A stretch of 64,000 nt of DNA from Branchiostoma lanceolatum (lineage: Eukaryota > Chordata > Leptocardii > Amphioxiformes > Branchiostomatidae), in the NCBI RefSeq assembly GCF_035083965.1, contig NC_089732.1, positions 14,552,424-14,616,423 on the forward strand, in the 5' to 3' direction. Shown here piece by piece: positions 32,401 to 43,259 of this stretch. The notes under the pieces are model-generated. The model saw nothing but the letters and a program-made list of their open reading frames with translations, did no database searches and had not been told where the DNA came from. How positions within the stretch are numbered: the stretch's first letter is position 1; each line of letters starts with the position of its first letter. The translations under genes and the position numbers were made by a program.

Positions 32401-34078
32401 TTCAGCCATATGGCAGCTTCATAATAGTTCAAGGATGGGCGGGCGAGTTTGTGGGGATAAATCAGAGCCCCGCCTCCCGAGGAGTTTGTTGGCGTCCCGA
32501 GGGCGTAGCCATCTGTCCGAAGCAAAGCTAAGCATACATATTGGGAAATAGTTTGACATATACACAGAAACAAACACAATATGCCTAGGAATGTTTGGGT
32601 TTGCAATTCTCTTTTTCTTAGAATAATCCCCAGTCCACATGAGGTTTTACTTCTGTGGTTCAGTTGAGGTGACAGGCGAGTACCAAGGGGTGACCATTAT
32701 TTCCTCTCCGGAGCTCCTTTGAGGCTGAGGTGCTTTAACCAACCTGGAATCTGGTCTCAGCCAATGGAGAGCCAGACTTTCTGTTAAAGCACCTCTGCCT
32801 CAAGGGAGAGAGGTGCATTAACTATCTTTGGCCATGTGTGTGGATTTCAAACAGCAAAATACCCGCTCCTGATTGGCTAAGGACAGATGGCTGTGCTCTA
32901 AATTATAGATAGCATTTGTTGATATCCATTGGGTATTTGAATTTGCATTTTGTGGATTACATAAAATTCCTCATGATCCAAACCCAAATTTTCTATTTCC
33001 CAGATCGAAAGCTACATGCCTTTTAATGTTGTGACCATAACATGTCCTACTCTCTACCAGACTAACTACCTGGCTGTAGGAAGAATGATATGTGTCGTGC
33101 AAGTTGGGGCACTATAAGACATTGGCCTGACACAGTCAGCTACCTTTCTATCGGGGAAATGTTACCTTTCCCGAAAACTGACTCTCTTGGCTAATTTGTC
33201 CCCTTTTTGCCGAATTCTACTATTTTTTCCCCGTAACAGGCCAAATTTAGGCTTAGCATGACTAGAACCTGAGTTACAACGACCGGAAGTTCCGCTGGGG
33301 TCATTGTAGTTTGACAGATATCATTGAGTGCACAATGCCATCCAACGTGGTAAGCAATTTGACACCCAACATGGAAGCCCGCCTGTGACCTCTGACCCGT
33401 GACGTCAATGCAAGTGGCCAATTACGAATACGTAGGTCTTGTTGATTTGTTTTCTTCACACCTCTTTACACCATGACGAAATTTCATAACATCATATCAA
33501 TAGATTCTTGAGTCATGCTATCAAAGCCCAGACGCTTCTTTTGATATAGCAATCATAGATAAAGTGGGGTCGTGTGGCGTAACGGCAGGATTTTCGACTC
33601 AGAACAAAGGGGTTCCGGGTTCGAATCCCCTGCTGCCACCGATCTTGTGCCAGTTGGGAAAAATGGACTTAACACGATTTCCCCCACTCCAGCCAAGTGT
33701 AAAACATGGCTACATTATGTGTGTGGGTCACGACATCAGCAATAGCTGCCTGTGTCCCACGTGTATTGCACTGTTGCAATTCCAATAAATCCAAATACAA
33801 ATCATAGATAAGAATATGATACAGGTTCTTACACCACTTGAACAACTATGTGAAGAACTCAAACAAGTCAGAGTCTTACACCACTAGAATATGCAATGTT
33901 TTTAACGAACGACGCCAATGGTTCGTGGTCAATTCGTCACCAACTTCTAGTTTTTCACATGACTAGACGTCATTTTTTCAAAACTTTAAAAACTGATAGG
34001 CAATAAAATCGTCATACCTGTGATAATGACCATGCAAAGAACAACGGCGAAAAAGAAGTGGCGTCCAAAACCCGCCAT
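20440..34078 (-). CDS. Receptor tyrosine kinase with discoidin ectodomain and Tie-like kinase, 17 exons
   Basis: Exons: 34078-34018, 32200-31848, 30719-30581, 30350-30180, 29997-29878, 29698-29602, 29411-29320, 29130-29048, 28655-28481, 27538-27428, 27159-26951, 26638-26525, 25981-25911, 22281-22241, 22097-22001, 21545-21446, 20538-20440; all phases join to give 710 aa. Order: signal peptide ([20 protein letters not shown]), F5/8 type C domain (about 22-184), Thr-rich stalk (185-281), transmembrane helix (about 285-310), juxtamembrane YVN motif, kinase (about 395-675). Kinase marks: [11 protein letters not shown] Lys427, helix-C Glu444, [19 protein letters not shown], and a tail YVNI after EDKH that parallels Tie receptors. 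It should phosphorylate tyrosine at the plasma membrane and recruit Grb2-type SH2 proteins at YVN sites. Odd point: the P+1 loop reads [11 protein letters not shown], with Ser-Thr where Trp-Met is usual. Confidence 0.9.
22393..25705. mobile_element. CACTA (EnSpm)-type DNA transposon, 3.3 kb, in an RTK intron
   Basis: It starts CACTGCACGAAATGGCC and ends with GGCCATTTCGTGCAGTG; AGT flanks both sides (22390-22392 and 25706-25708). A CACT(G/A) start with a 3-base target duplication is the hallmark of the EnSpm/CACTA superfamily. Both subterminal regions are arrays of short GTATCCG/CAGATCCG motifs, with a tandem duplication of about 369 bp on the left and about 179 bp on the right. The centre (about 23310-25190) contains a two-exon ORF. 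No transposase domain was recognised, so it is probably non-autonomous. Confidence 0.88.
24242..24746 (+). CDS. Unrecognised two-exon ORF inside the CACTA element, partial
   Basis: Exon 24242-24356 follows TATATCCAG and ends at a GTAAGT donor; exon 24529-24746 follows a TATAG acceptor and runs to TAA. The phases match (1 then 2), giving about 109 residues: a piece beginning [20 protein letters not shown], a Ser/Gln-rich middle, and an end with [15 protein letters not shown] do not recognise a domain. The splice signals and open frame suggest a real gene piece, either an uncharacterised transposon protein or a captured host fragment. An upstream start exon was not found; the frame just before 24242 runs into low-complexity TATATA sequence. 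Confidence 0.4.
25709..25840. repeat. Interspersed repeat copy beside the CACTA element
   Basis: It matches the repeat at 4253-4502: GGTTAGACATCCAGGTAATA, then CAGACGTTTCACAG. It ends with an inverted CAATTGCTTGATTAACTATT. The CACTA element inserted at its edge. Confidence 0.55.
26063..26421. mobile_element. MITE family 2, copy 3
   Basis: It has the same TTAAAGGCAACCAAAGCAAT end and inverted partner as 6325-6685 and 10517-10932. It lacks the mini-palindrome found in the second copy. It lies in the RTK intron between exons 25911-25981 and 26525-26638. Confidence 0.8.
27559..28022 (-). mobile_element. tRNA-derived SINE with 14-bp target duplication
   Basis: The minus-strand head carries TGGCGTAATGGAT and GAGTTCGAACCC (Pol III A and B boxes); the body matches 16995-17328 and the tail is A/T-rich. 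CACGGGTAGGCAAT at 27545-27558 and 28023-28036 is a perfect target-site duplication. A palindromic mini-element (27593-27626) is nested near its tail. It sits immediately upstream of RTK exon 27428-27538. Confidence 0.88.
27593..27626. mobile_element. Palindromic mini-element nested in the SINE
   Basis: CAAGGAGGTTAAAATA...TATTTTAACCTCCTTG, a 34-base palindrome with a 2-base centre. GGTTCAGC (27585-27592) is repeated directly after it (27626-27633, overlapping by one base). The sister SINE at 17290-17328 runs through the site uninterrupted, which shows this is an insertion. Confidence 0.75.
31223..31684. mobile_element. hAT-like transposon, 462 bp, perfect 8-bp target duplication
   Basis: The ends TAGGGGTGGGTACCGGTACA and TGTACCGGTACCCACCCCTA are perfect 20-bp inverted repeats. 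ATGACATG flanks both sides (31215-31222 and 31685-31692). The inside is rich in CCGGTCC and AGGTCC repeats and has no transposase. It lies in RTK intron 2. The intact ends and target duplication suggest a recent insertion. Confidence 0.93.
32650..32830. repeat. Inverted-repeat element in RTK intron 1
   Basis: GAGGTGCTTTAAC (about 32728-32740) is answered by GTTAAAGCACCTC (about 32783-32795), with further partly paired sequence outside (CTCTCCGGAG... / ...GGGAGAGAG). It looks like a small foldback element. Confidence 0.55.
33563..33799 (+). mobile_element. tRNA-derived SINE with 12-bp target duplication
   Basis: The head contains TGGCGTAACGGCAGG and GGGTTCGAATCCCC (A and B boxes). The body is about 150 bp and the tail is AATAAATCCAAATACA. 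AATCATAGATAA occurs at 33551-33562 and again at 33800-33811. It shares the tRNA-head style of 27559-28022 but has a different body, so it is a second SINE family. It lies in RTK intron 1, antisense to the gene. Confidence 0.9.
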
Positions 34079-35541
34079 CTTGACTCGCCTGAATGATCTG
34101 GGGAAGTTTGTTCAGGTGGCATGCGTGGCCTCCTTTAGCACACAACCGTGTACCTGGCGGTGTATTTGGTAAATAGTTCAGTTGACACCAATCTATTCTG
34201 CTGTCTCCGCTCACAGCTCTACTAACACCTTGTCCGTGATTCACAACCGACCAACCGAAGCATTTCCATGGTGAACTGACACACATGTCCGCCCAAGTCA
34301 GACATTCCCGATACGCGTTTTATCCAAGCGAGAACGAGAGGTCATCTAGGTCTGTGTGTAAGAAAGTTTAAATGTCATTTTCCATTATATGCATAGATAT
34401 GCCATTATCATTCCCCGTAATTTTGAAGAAAAAGCCATTCGATTTAACCAAAATTCTATCGCAAGGGCCAGCCGGCGATCGCTAATCTAGCGCCTCGGCG
34501 AAACTGGCACCGGAAATACCTCATGCATGTAAACAAAAGCTTTCATGAATAGCTTAACGGCATACTGCATCGAGCATAGTTTCGAATCTTTATGCACCAC
34601 GTACTGGCACTTCCCTGTACTTGTGCCCCTGACAAGTTGCATATCGACAAAATTCATGGAACATCCACATAATTTCTTATTACATTGGTACAAGAATAAT
34701 GCCCTGCAACCAACAGCATTTCTTACGAGGCTTAAAAACTGGTGGCGTTCTTGTTATAATGCGCAGAAGCTCAACCCTACTTACACTTTGCACTTCCCTT
34801 AACCCAAATTAGAAATTTAAACTGAATAGACAGGACCCCAGATTGCCCTTACGCAGCAGTTATTACACCTAGAATACATTTTTTCGAAGTTCATGAACAT
34901 TTATTCATTTATTTAATTTATTCACGAACATACTCATAAACATATCCATGGACACATTCATGAACATATTCATAACCATATTCTAGAACATATTCATGAA
35001 CATATGCCTTTGACTTGCCTTCAAAGGTTCCGGTAGCCCCCAAGTACACCCAATTTTCATTCAACATAACTCTATTACAAAATGTCATAGAAGAACCCTG
35101 TAACAACGTGTAAAAGAAATATCAGACTAAAGTGGATACTCCTAGGATCTACTCTTCGCAATTCATCCAGCAACATTTACACCAAGTCATTATATGTTAT
35201 GATAAGGTCCAGAACTACCGATATGTACATTCGAGCTTTCTGTCATAACTTGAGTATGGATACTGGCAAGCTAAGGTTATATAAGACATGTAAAACATCA
35301 TATACCAGGGAAAATGCATGCACTTAACAACAACACGTTATCATGATGGTGTTGATCATGTATATATTTATCTGTTTATCTACGAATACACATAGTATCA
35401 TAGGGCTCACGCTAGCTTGTTATATGCATTATCAAAGTAAGACCTATCTCTTTTCGTGAAGATAATATATGTCGCGACTTTAAGCCGAATCCAAAAAGTA
35501 AAGCTCACACACAAGGTATGGTGATAACATTGATCGGCGCG
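34079..35541. other. Spacer between the RTK start and P450 gene A
   Basis: From about 34260 the spacer matches the blocks after P450 genes B and C (about 41705 and 48570), so it is the leftmost copy of the duplicated unit. It includes a shortened LINE-related piece (about 34490-34870) and a 12-bp tandem repeat at 34920-35010 (ACATATTCATGA units). The promoter of the RTK must lie in the first about 200 bases beyond 34078. Confidence 0.55.
34920..35010. repeat. 12-bp tandem repeat
   Basis: Imperfect copies of ACATATTCATGA. The array is present only in the leftmost duplicated unit. Confidence 0.75.
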
Positions 35542-38500
35542 CTAAGCCAAAGGTTCGGCGACCAGTTCGAAATTCTTGGGCGAATGGGTGACGCCGCTGA
35601 TCCCTGTGGTGGACGGCTTAGCAGCGCCCTCTGGCAGCTTGAAGGTGAAGTGCTGCAGCAGGGACGTGAAGAAGACGAAGAGCTCCATCTCCGCAAGCTG
35701 CTTCCCAAGGCACATGCGCGGACCTGTGTGAGATGACAAGATGCATGGTTTCAAGTTTCAAGAAACGGATAAGAAAACGACGACATCGTTGGTAGCCCTA
35801 GACGCTAAGGATATGATGAGGATGAACTTGAAAGATATATAAAATACATAGCCTCTGCCATGCCCCTCGGAGGGCTGCAAAAATAGTAGCTTCCGTTGCA
35901 GGCTTCTCCCACGCCCACGGCGACCTTTCGACTTGTCGGGGCCAGATTCTTTGGCCGAGGGGAGAATCTGCTTGGAGACCGTATCTGCTTGTGGCCCCGT
36001 ATCTGCTTGGGATCATGTAACCGCCAAGCAGGTACAGGTTCTCAAGTAGATCACTTAGCTCCCAGCAAAAAAAACAGTTGAAAAGTCGCCGTGGGAGAAG
36101 CCTGCAACGGAGGCTAGAAAAATAGTAGAAATTGACCAAATAGAGTGAATAGTATGTTATGGAAGGCTATGGAGAAAGGGCCAAATATGCCATTCAAGGT
36201 AGATGGCCGTTGGTCCCTCTATCCGTAGCCGATTTCCTTAGTACTATTTACTCTATTTTTCCAATTTCTACTATTTTTCCAGCTATCTGCGGAGCCTGGT
36301 AAAGGCTATTGCAAGATGGTTACTGGCATTTAGACAGCGCTCACACAGTGAAAAGCACGGAATCCAGGCCGGTACGCCAAGCCTAGGGTCACTGTTTAAC
36401 ACACTTGCATACAAGCAACACACTTGCATACAAGCGGAACAGCTGGCATAAGAATCTGCTCTTACGACTTACCCACACCAAACGGGATGACGTGATCGTC
36501 CCTCCTGTACTGTCCCCGGGAGTCCAAGAAGCGGCCGGGGTCGAACTTTCCGGGGTTCGGGAAATGGTCCGGGTCGTGGTGGACGGACCACAGGATGGGC
36601 TGTAGAACGGGAGAAAATCATGGATGAATCTTTAATCGATTTCTCATCGTTTTATGTCAGACACGCTTGTGTTTATCAAGCGACGACCCGAGCATATCGT
36701 CCTGGGATCCGACCTCCTCACTGCGTTTGGACTTACCAGCCGTCCCCAGCCAATCATGTCGCCGCTTACGGTAAGGACACAACGTGATTGGCTGGTTCTA
36801 GTAACCTTCCCTCCAACAAGGGGGAGGAGGGGGACTCTGATTGGCCTAGGCTTAAAGGCAGTGAGAAGGACGCATCGCAGGCATGTACGCCAGTATGATT
36901 GATACTGATAGTGCTCATATAGTGCTCAGATGGTCGTTTTAAGGGACTGTACGATATTTACCGGGGGGGGAGGGCTGGTGGAATGGGGGGGAGGGCCATC
37001 GAAAAAAATTTTGGCCCGGGGGGAGGGCCATTGAATTTTTTTTTGAGCCAGGGGGAGGGCCATCGAAAAAAAAATTGGCTTGGGGGGAGGGCCATCGAAA
37101 AATTTTTCTGAATATCTACGATATAGTCTAACCTTCTGGAAATGTTGTAAAATTCGTTATATTTCTCGGCGAACATAGCGTTACGGAACAATCTGCAAAT
37201 AAGAACGCTACTGCATCCCTATTTTCTAATGGACTCGTCGAAATCCCATAACCCCTTGCAAAATCAGCTCCAAAATGGCGTGGCTCGGAGCGAAAATGTC
37301 GAAAAACGAGGATAGTAGGCTAACTTTTACTCAAAAGCGAAGCAGGCTGCGGGTAGCCAGTAACATACACCCAAGGCTGCGAATGTCGCTGCAGCCTCTC
37401 GATGCTAGTGAGACGGTGGAGAAGCTCTCCGGATTGAGAGATCACACAAAGCGCGACGGGCCAGCGAGAACAAAGTTTTCGGCTCTGTTGAGAGTACTGG
37501 AAGAGCTCCAACTTCCAGAAACTGAAGACCAGGAAAGTTACGTGTTGTTTGGGAACTAGGTTAATCTAAAAGAGCCTGCCAGCCTTGGTCAGACTTAACC
37601 ATGATGTTTGGCTCAAAACGTCTCTTTCAACTATTACCCTGGGTGTCTAGATATTCAATAGCAAAAAAAGAAGACAAAAATAAAATCTTTTTGTCTAGAA
37701 CATGTCTAGAAACCTGAAGATATACAATACATTTTCGACGTGGAAAAATACACAGAATGACAGCGGAAAGATAAATCAGACAGTTATCTTACCAGCACCG
37801 TCGTTCCTTCTGGTATGTGGTATCCATGGAAACTGGTGTCACGTGACGTGGCGTGGAAGGCGCCCATCGGCGTGATGCTGCCGATGCGGGCCACCTCCGT
37901 CAGGACGGCCTCTGTGTACGGCATCTGGGCACGGTGGGCGGTGGACGGCCGCTGGTCGTGTCCGAGTACGGAGTGGATCTCCTTCTGAACCTGTAAACAA
38001 AATTAGATACACGTAGAAAATTATAAAGATCATGATAGAATTGGATTTTTTTTTAAAGAAAAGGTTCAGTCAGCAATATTTCAACTGATAATTCGGCCAT
38101 CCTCAGGAATTGTGGTCCACTGACTTCACAACATGTGACCAAACGGAAAGGTGACGTCAGTAAAGGATCAAAGGTGCCCGGAAGCCTGTACCGCCCCCCG
38201 TCCCGATTGGCTTCATACATCATTATCCTGAGATAGGCCGATGGTGCGCTTGTTACCTTTCTTTGGATGTCCGGGTTCAGAATCATGTACAGAAACGCCC
38301 AGTTCAGAGTAGTGGAGGTGGTTTCTGCACCGGCGATAAACAAGTCAAACAGCACCCATTCTGTGTAGTCGTCAGTGAACGTGGTCTTGTCGTCGTTCTC
38401 GCGAGATTTGGTTTCCCGGACGTATGAATCGATAAGGTCCCGGATGTCATTGGGATCGAATGTCTTCTTGTGGGTATCCATCTCCTCTCTGAGGTAGGCT

Positions 38501-41217
38501 CTAATCGTGACCAGGTCATTTTGTATCATCTTTGGACCTCGCCCAAGTCCCGGCACACGTCGTAAAGTGGGGAAAAATATCGCCAGTTGACCAAAAAAGT
38601 TGAAGGATAATCCTCGGTCAAGGGCGTCCATCAAGCGCTTGAACTTCTCGTCGTTGTATGCGAACCTGATGAAAAGAAAAACAAACGATTGACGTGTCAC
38701 ACATTTTCACAGCAAAAGAATTCTACAAAATTTCTCATCACTGTTTTATCTTTTTTCAAAAGATTACCTTGATCCGAACACAATGGAACAGATGACGTTG
38801 GTGACGGCATTCTGGACCATGCGGCTTATGTCAAACGGCCTGTTCCCGATCTTCATGATCTCTGCCTGTAGAGAGACAGACTCCTCCAGGATCTTCCCCT
38901 CCAGACTTCTCTTCCCGAAGCCGAACTCCCGGAGAGACATCAGCGTAAACTTGCGGTGTTCTTTCCACGGAGTACCAAAAGGAGCCCCGACGATGCCTAC
39001 ATGTGTAGAAAAAAAGTATACATTACTTCCAACGGCAAGTCCTTTAAAGTCCCTTAGGAATCCTGTTTAAGCTGACTATAGCTAGTTTTGGAATAGAAAT
39101 GAAGGGATGTTTGCAAAGAGCTGAATCGCCGTCACAGTAATCATAATCAATATATAAAGGGCAATAAACAAGCTTACCGATGATATAGAATGCAATGTAA
39201 TTGATCTTGTTCTCTGGGGGCCTACTACTAAAAGGAAAAAGAGGAAAGGGTAAACACAGGGACACCTACTAAGGAGAGTTCCACGACCTCATATCAAGTT
39301 ATTTTGTCTCGGGTAAGTGGAAATGTACCCGTATAGGTGCAGTACAGTACATACGAAGGCCCATAAGTACAATAAGAAGCCTATTTCTATCCAGTGCGGG
39401 TAACGTTATTTAACGTGAAACCGGGATTTTTTGTCGATATGATTTAATTGAAACCAATCTGGTTGAACAATAAACCATCTTTTTTCTGTTATTGTCAATA
39501 TCATGGATTACCTTTGTACTAATGCTATATATTCTATCTAGTCGTGTTGATACCATAATAGTGTAATTAAAACTACCATCCGCCGCACGCAGAATGACGG
39601 TGCTCTCGGACAGGTGCTAACATTTTTCGGGAGAGAAGATTCGTCATTAGTATATTGCCGCTAATTAGCTTTTATACAACAGCTATTGTTCCCATTTTGG
39701 CCTGAAGAGAGTTCTAAGGTCATATAAACGTGTCTAAGCAACAAAAAACACACGACAAAACGGCCATAGCGCACACATCAGGCCTTCGGTAACAACCCGT
39801 TTGTTGAGTCGGTAGAACGTCACTCAAAGCTGACCCCCACCGCCATGGCAATTTGTACATTATTCATCGGGAGGTTAGCTGGATGGCGATGCGATCGACA
39901 AAAAACAAGTTTCCGAAATTTGTGTTGAGCATAGCGCATTGTAGCTTACCTAGCCTCTCTGGGTTGAAAAATATAGTTATGGCGTTAGCTGGTCTGCTGG
40001 AGAAATCTTCTCCTCTCTTCACCATAGCCTCGTGGATGACGTCATATCCGGAAAGCACAACATTCGTTTCGTTCCCAAGCTTGATCCGATATATCGGTCC
40101 GTACGTCTTCGCCCATTCGGTCATCGTCACAAAGCGATGGCCCTTGGGTAAAGATAGGGAACTTAGTAATCAGTGTAATGTATTGCATAAGCAGTACTTT
40201 CAGAGGGGGTGAAGGCCCGGGGGGAGGGGGGTGGTGGGGGTGGCAGGCTCATGCTTCAAATCTATGCCAGTAAAAGAATCCCACACACACAAGTACGCAT
40301 GTACACCCGTACGTAGCCCTGGACACACACGCAAGTAAGAACGCGCGCTAAAATCATTTTCCCACACAAAGATGTTCTGCGTTCTTACTATACACATAAG
40401 GTCGACCCCTGCCCTGTGTATATATTTGACCAAGGAGGTTAAATCTCCTTGATTGGACGCAGGACGGCTTTGCATGGGAGAACAAATGAAATCAGGTCGC
40501 TGAATATGCCTTGCCAATTCCTAATAAGGAAAAATGTCGAAACTACAGGTGTGCTAAAATGTACAAGTGTCTTTAATACCAGTGTGAGAGGTACACAGGG
40601 ACCTTACCTTGTTGTCAAACAACTGGATTTTGTTTGTTTGTTTGAACCTTTGTTTACTCATGATAAGCTCAAACCGCCACGCAGGCCGCTTTTCATTCAG
40701 GTCATGAGGGAAGAGGTAACGGTCAGATACAATACAACAGAGATACACTGTCATTTGAGTCCTGATATCTCTATCAACATATATCATTGCATATTTATGG
40801 TACAACTATATACAATGGCTACAACATACAACATACAGTAGGGCTCTGAAGCTGGTTCATTATACCGTGTCCGTTCGTTTTGTTCATTTTCGTTACTTCA
40901 AGAGTCTCTTAAAGGAAGTCAGATTCGGAGCCGTACGTGTGTCTGGCGGTAGGCTGTTCCAGACAGGATAAGTTGAAATGCTTATGTCCAGTACTTGTTA
41001 CGTGATCGTTACTATACTGCCCTGTATGGTTAATTTTGCTCACCGTGGCGAGGGAGAAGATATTGCCGGCGATAGGCCATCCTCTCGGGCCGGGTGGAAG
41101 ATTCTTTGGGGTGTTGAAGAACCAGTAAGTCGCAACGAAAATCACCAAAAGGACCAGAGTCGTCTTCAAGATCACGTTCTCTTCAACTAAAGATGCAACC
41201 AACTGCGCGGCAGCCAT
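35542..41217 (-). CDS. Clan-2 cytochrome P450 (CYP2-like), tandem gene A, 7 exons
   Basis: Exons: 41217-41044, 40142-39950, 38996-38768, 38665-38257, 37990-37793, 36599-36473, 35723-35542; phases agree and give 503 aa. An N-terminal signal-anchor helix (TTLVLLVIFVATYWFF) is followed by the Pro-rich hinge LPPGPRGWPIAG of microsomal P450s. The C-helix WKEHR, the I-helix AGAETTST, the K-helix EVAR (Glu367/Arg370), FDPGRF, and the heme loop FGVGPRMCLG with Cys448 are all present. It should be an ER monooxygenase fed by P450 reductase; the closest vertebrate style is CYP2U/CYP2J, but the subfamily is not settled. The stretch just after EVAR reads IGSITPMGAF, unlike genes B and C. Introns carry a G-rich tandem repeat, a CCAAT-bearing MITE and part of a larger inverted-repeat element. 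Confidence 0.92.
36118..36283. mobile_element. Small inverted-repeat element in gene A intron 6
   Basis: AAATAGTAGAAATTGACCAA at the left is answered by TTTTCCAATTTCTACTATTT at the right. It is about 165 bp and absent from genes B and C. One end resembles 9005-9180. Confidence 0.7.
36690..36898. mobile_element. CCAAT-bearing MITE, copy in gene A
   Basis: The outer ends ...CCGACCTCCTCACTGCG and CGCATCGCAGGC.. are imperfect inverted repeats; inside are inverted CCAATCATGT / ACGTGATTGGCTGG pairs. Related copies are at 43905-44118, 51063-51283, 62306-62524 and 63425-63608. Confidence 0.7.
36958..37560. repeat. Gene A-specific insert: G-rich tandem repeat and a 94-codon open frame
   Basis: 36961-37110 holds about four copies of a 38-40 base unit GGGGGAGGGCCATCGAAAA. 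To its right, 37275-37559 is an ATG-started open frame (MAWLGAKMSKNED...) with no recognised domain. The corresponding intron in genes B and C lacks this material. It is probably part of an inserted element rather than a host gene. Confidence 0.45.
39398..39890. mobile_element. Part of a larger inverted-repeat element, gene A intron 2
   Basis: It begins GGGTAACGTTATTTAACG and contains a block (GTTGAGTCGGTAGAACGTC, then TGGCAATTTGTACATTATTC) found inverted in 55565-56653. The same piece is at 46269-46745 in gene B. The far end stops short of exon 39950-40142, so the copy is truncated there. Confidence 0.6.
40431..40451. mobile_element. Palindromic mini-element, short form, gene A intron 1
   Basis: CAAGGAGGTTAAATCTCCTTG: a 7-base arm on each side, the same ends as 10808-10846 and 27593-27626 but with a collapsed centre. 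The duplicate in gene B is at 47293-47313. Confidence 0.55.
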
Positions 41218-43259
41218 CTTTATTTTTTAAAAGGTCAACGTCCAAACGGTCAACACCCTGACTGATATTTTCTACTCAATGGAGTATGAGAACGCGCCGT
41301 TATGCAGATTAGGTCGCGACCATCGCACTGGAGACACAAACAAATATCCGGGATTTGTTCCTCTGATTCAGTCATTGTGATTAACCCTTCTTATTCACGA
41401 CCAGGTTTCTACATTTGCGAAAGCTGTTTATTTCAATGTAAGCATCTGATCATAAATATGTTACAAGTTCTATTAGAAACTGAGTTTTCACAGACGTGTG
41501 GAAGTTCTGTCACAATCTATCCCGGACGTGAAAGGTGCCCTCCCCACATCGTTAATGACTACATGTACTGTATATTTTGACCTACTTGGCTATTATAGTA
41601 CAAGTCACCAAAAAGCCCTCCCCCTGTCTGAATTGGGTTAATAATAAATTATAGTATGATAACTTTTATTTACAAATGCATGCCCGTATAGACCGATTGC
41701 AAATTCAGTGAACTGACACACATGTACCTCCAACTCAGACATTCTCGATACGTGTTTTATTCAAGAGAGAACGAAATGTCATCTTGGTCTGTGTAAGAAA
41801 TTAAAGTCTATTTGTGTGCATAGACGAGCCATTTGGATAAACCGTTATTTGTAGGAAAAGCCATTCGATTTCACCGAAATTCGATTCCTGAATCTAGCAC
41901 CCAGGCGAAACACCGTAAACACCTCATGCATGTAAATCCTCACGTAACAATGGCCTTCCTCGAGCAAATTTGTCTTTGTGCTCCCCCACGTACGCCCTGC
42001 ACTTGTCAGAGGCACAACGCACAGAAAATTGCATATAAAAATATCCATAGAAAATCCACACTACTCTTTATTACATTGGTACAAGATTAATGACCCTAAG
42101 AAAGCAACTGCAATTCTTACCAGGCTTATAAGCTGGCGGTGTTCATTGGACATTTTTTGGTTACAATGCGCAGAAGCCCAACCCTACTTATACTTTACAC
42201 TTCCCTTCTTTCCTTGATGAATATAACCCCAAATAGAAAATTGAACAGACAGGATCCCAGATTGCCCTTACTCAGTAGTTATTACACTTAGAATACATTT
42301 TTTTTGCAAAGTTCTTTTAACTATCGCCGAACTACGACTAAACTAAGGATCAGCAATCATTCACTGCAAATTGGAGTTGGCAGGTGCAACCAGACTCCAC
42401 CAAATAACAGAATGTGTACATTTTGTAACAATGATTTTATAGAAGATGAAATACACTTTATTTTAGAATGCTCACTATGCTCAGGCATGCGCAGACCCCT
42501 TGTAAGTTCCATACAACTAGACAAGAAATATGCGCATCTTACAAATAACGAGTTATTCACATGTTTTATGTCTTCTAGAAACAACGATAAAATTGGAAAA
42601 CGATGTAAATTTGTGAACAAATGTTTCAAGAAGAGAGAAGAGACTCTGTAGATTTAGATGAATATAGCGCAATGTTCCTTTTCTTTTACTTCATATTACC
42701 CAATGTATTTCGCCCATGTTGGGCATGAATATGCAATAGAGTTCATTTTTATTGTCATTAACTCACCCCCCTGACATGGCCTCAAAGTTTCTCGTAGCCC
42801 CCGGTGCACCCTATTTTTACTTCAACATACTATTAACTCTATTACAAAAAGTCGTAGAAGAACCCTGTTACAACGTGTAAAAGAAATATTAGACTGTAGT
42901 GGATACTCCTTTCTGTTCAACTCTTACAATTCATCCAGCGACATGTAGACTTAGTCAGTATGTAATTTGAAAAGGTCCAGAATTACCGATATGTACATCC
43001 GAATTTTCTGTCATAATTTGAGTATGAATAATGCTAAACAAAGATATGCAAAATATCATATACCATGAAAAAAATTCATGCACTTAACAACAACGCATTA
43101 TCATGATGATGATGATGATGATGTATCTATCTAATAATATCTATTTACATATAATTCACATAGTATTCATAGAGCTCACGCTAGCTTGTTATATGCATAA
43201 TCAAAGTAAGACCTAACATCTGTCGTCAAATATATCATATGGCGGTAACAATAAGCACG
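41218..43259. other. Spacer between P450 genes A and B, with promoter of A
   Basis: The first 40 bases beyond the A start codon contain AAAGGTCAACGTCC and ACGGTCAACACC (41229-41257), kept in B (48097-48124) and doubled in C. The rest matches 48085-50090: a LINE tail and A+T-rich sequence, ending at the stop of gene B. Confidence 0.6.
42100..42652 (+). mobile_element. LINE C-terminal fragment between genes A and B
   Basis: The plus strand reads KLRISNHSLQIGVGRCNQTP, then CTFCNNDFIEDEIHFILECS and a basic end KCFKKREETL before TAG at about 42649. This is the zinc-knuckle-like C-terminal domain of a CR1/RTE-type reverse transcriptase. It has been copied with the P450 unit (see 48962-49513), so it is older than the A/B duplication. 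Confidence 0.7.

Noticed and set aside
35896-36139. Open frames on both strands near the end of gene A
   Set aside because: They lie in intron 6 and overlap an inverted GGCTTCTCCCACG / CGTGGGAGAAGCC repeat pair; no exon signals.
37275-37559. 94-aa plus-strand frame with ATG in a good context
   Set aside because: Found only in the intron insert of P450 gene A, absent from B and C, with no recognised domain or splice partner; most likely a repeat remnant.
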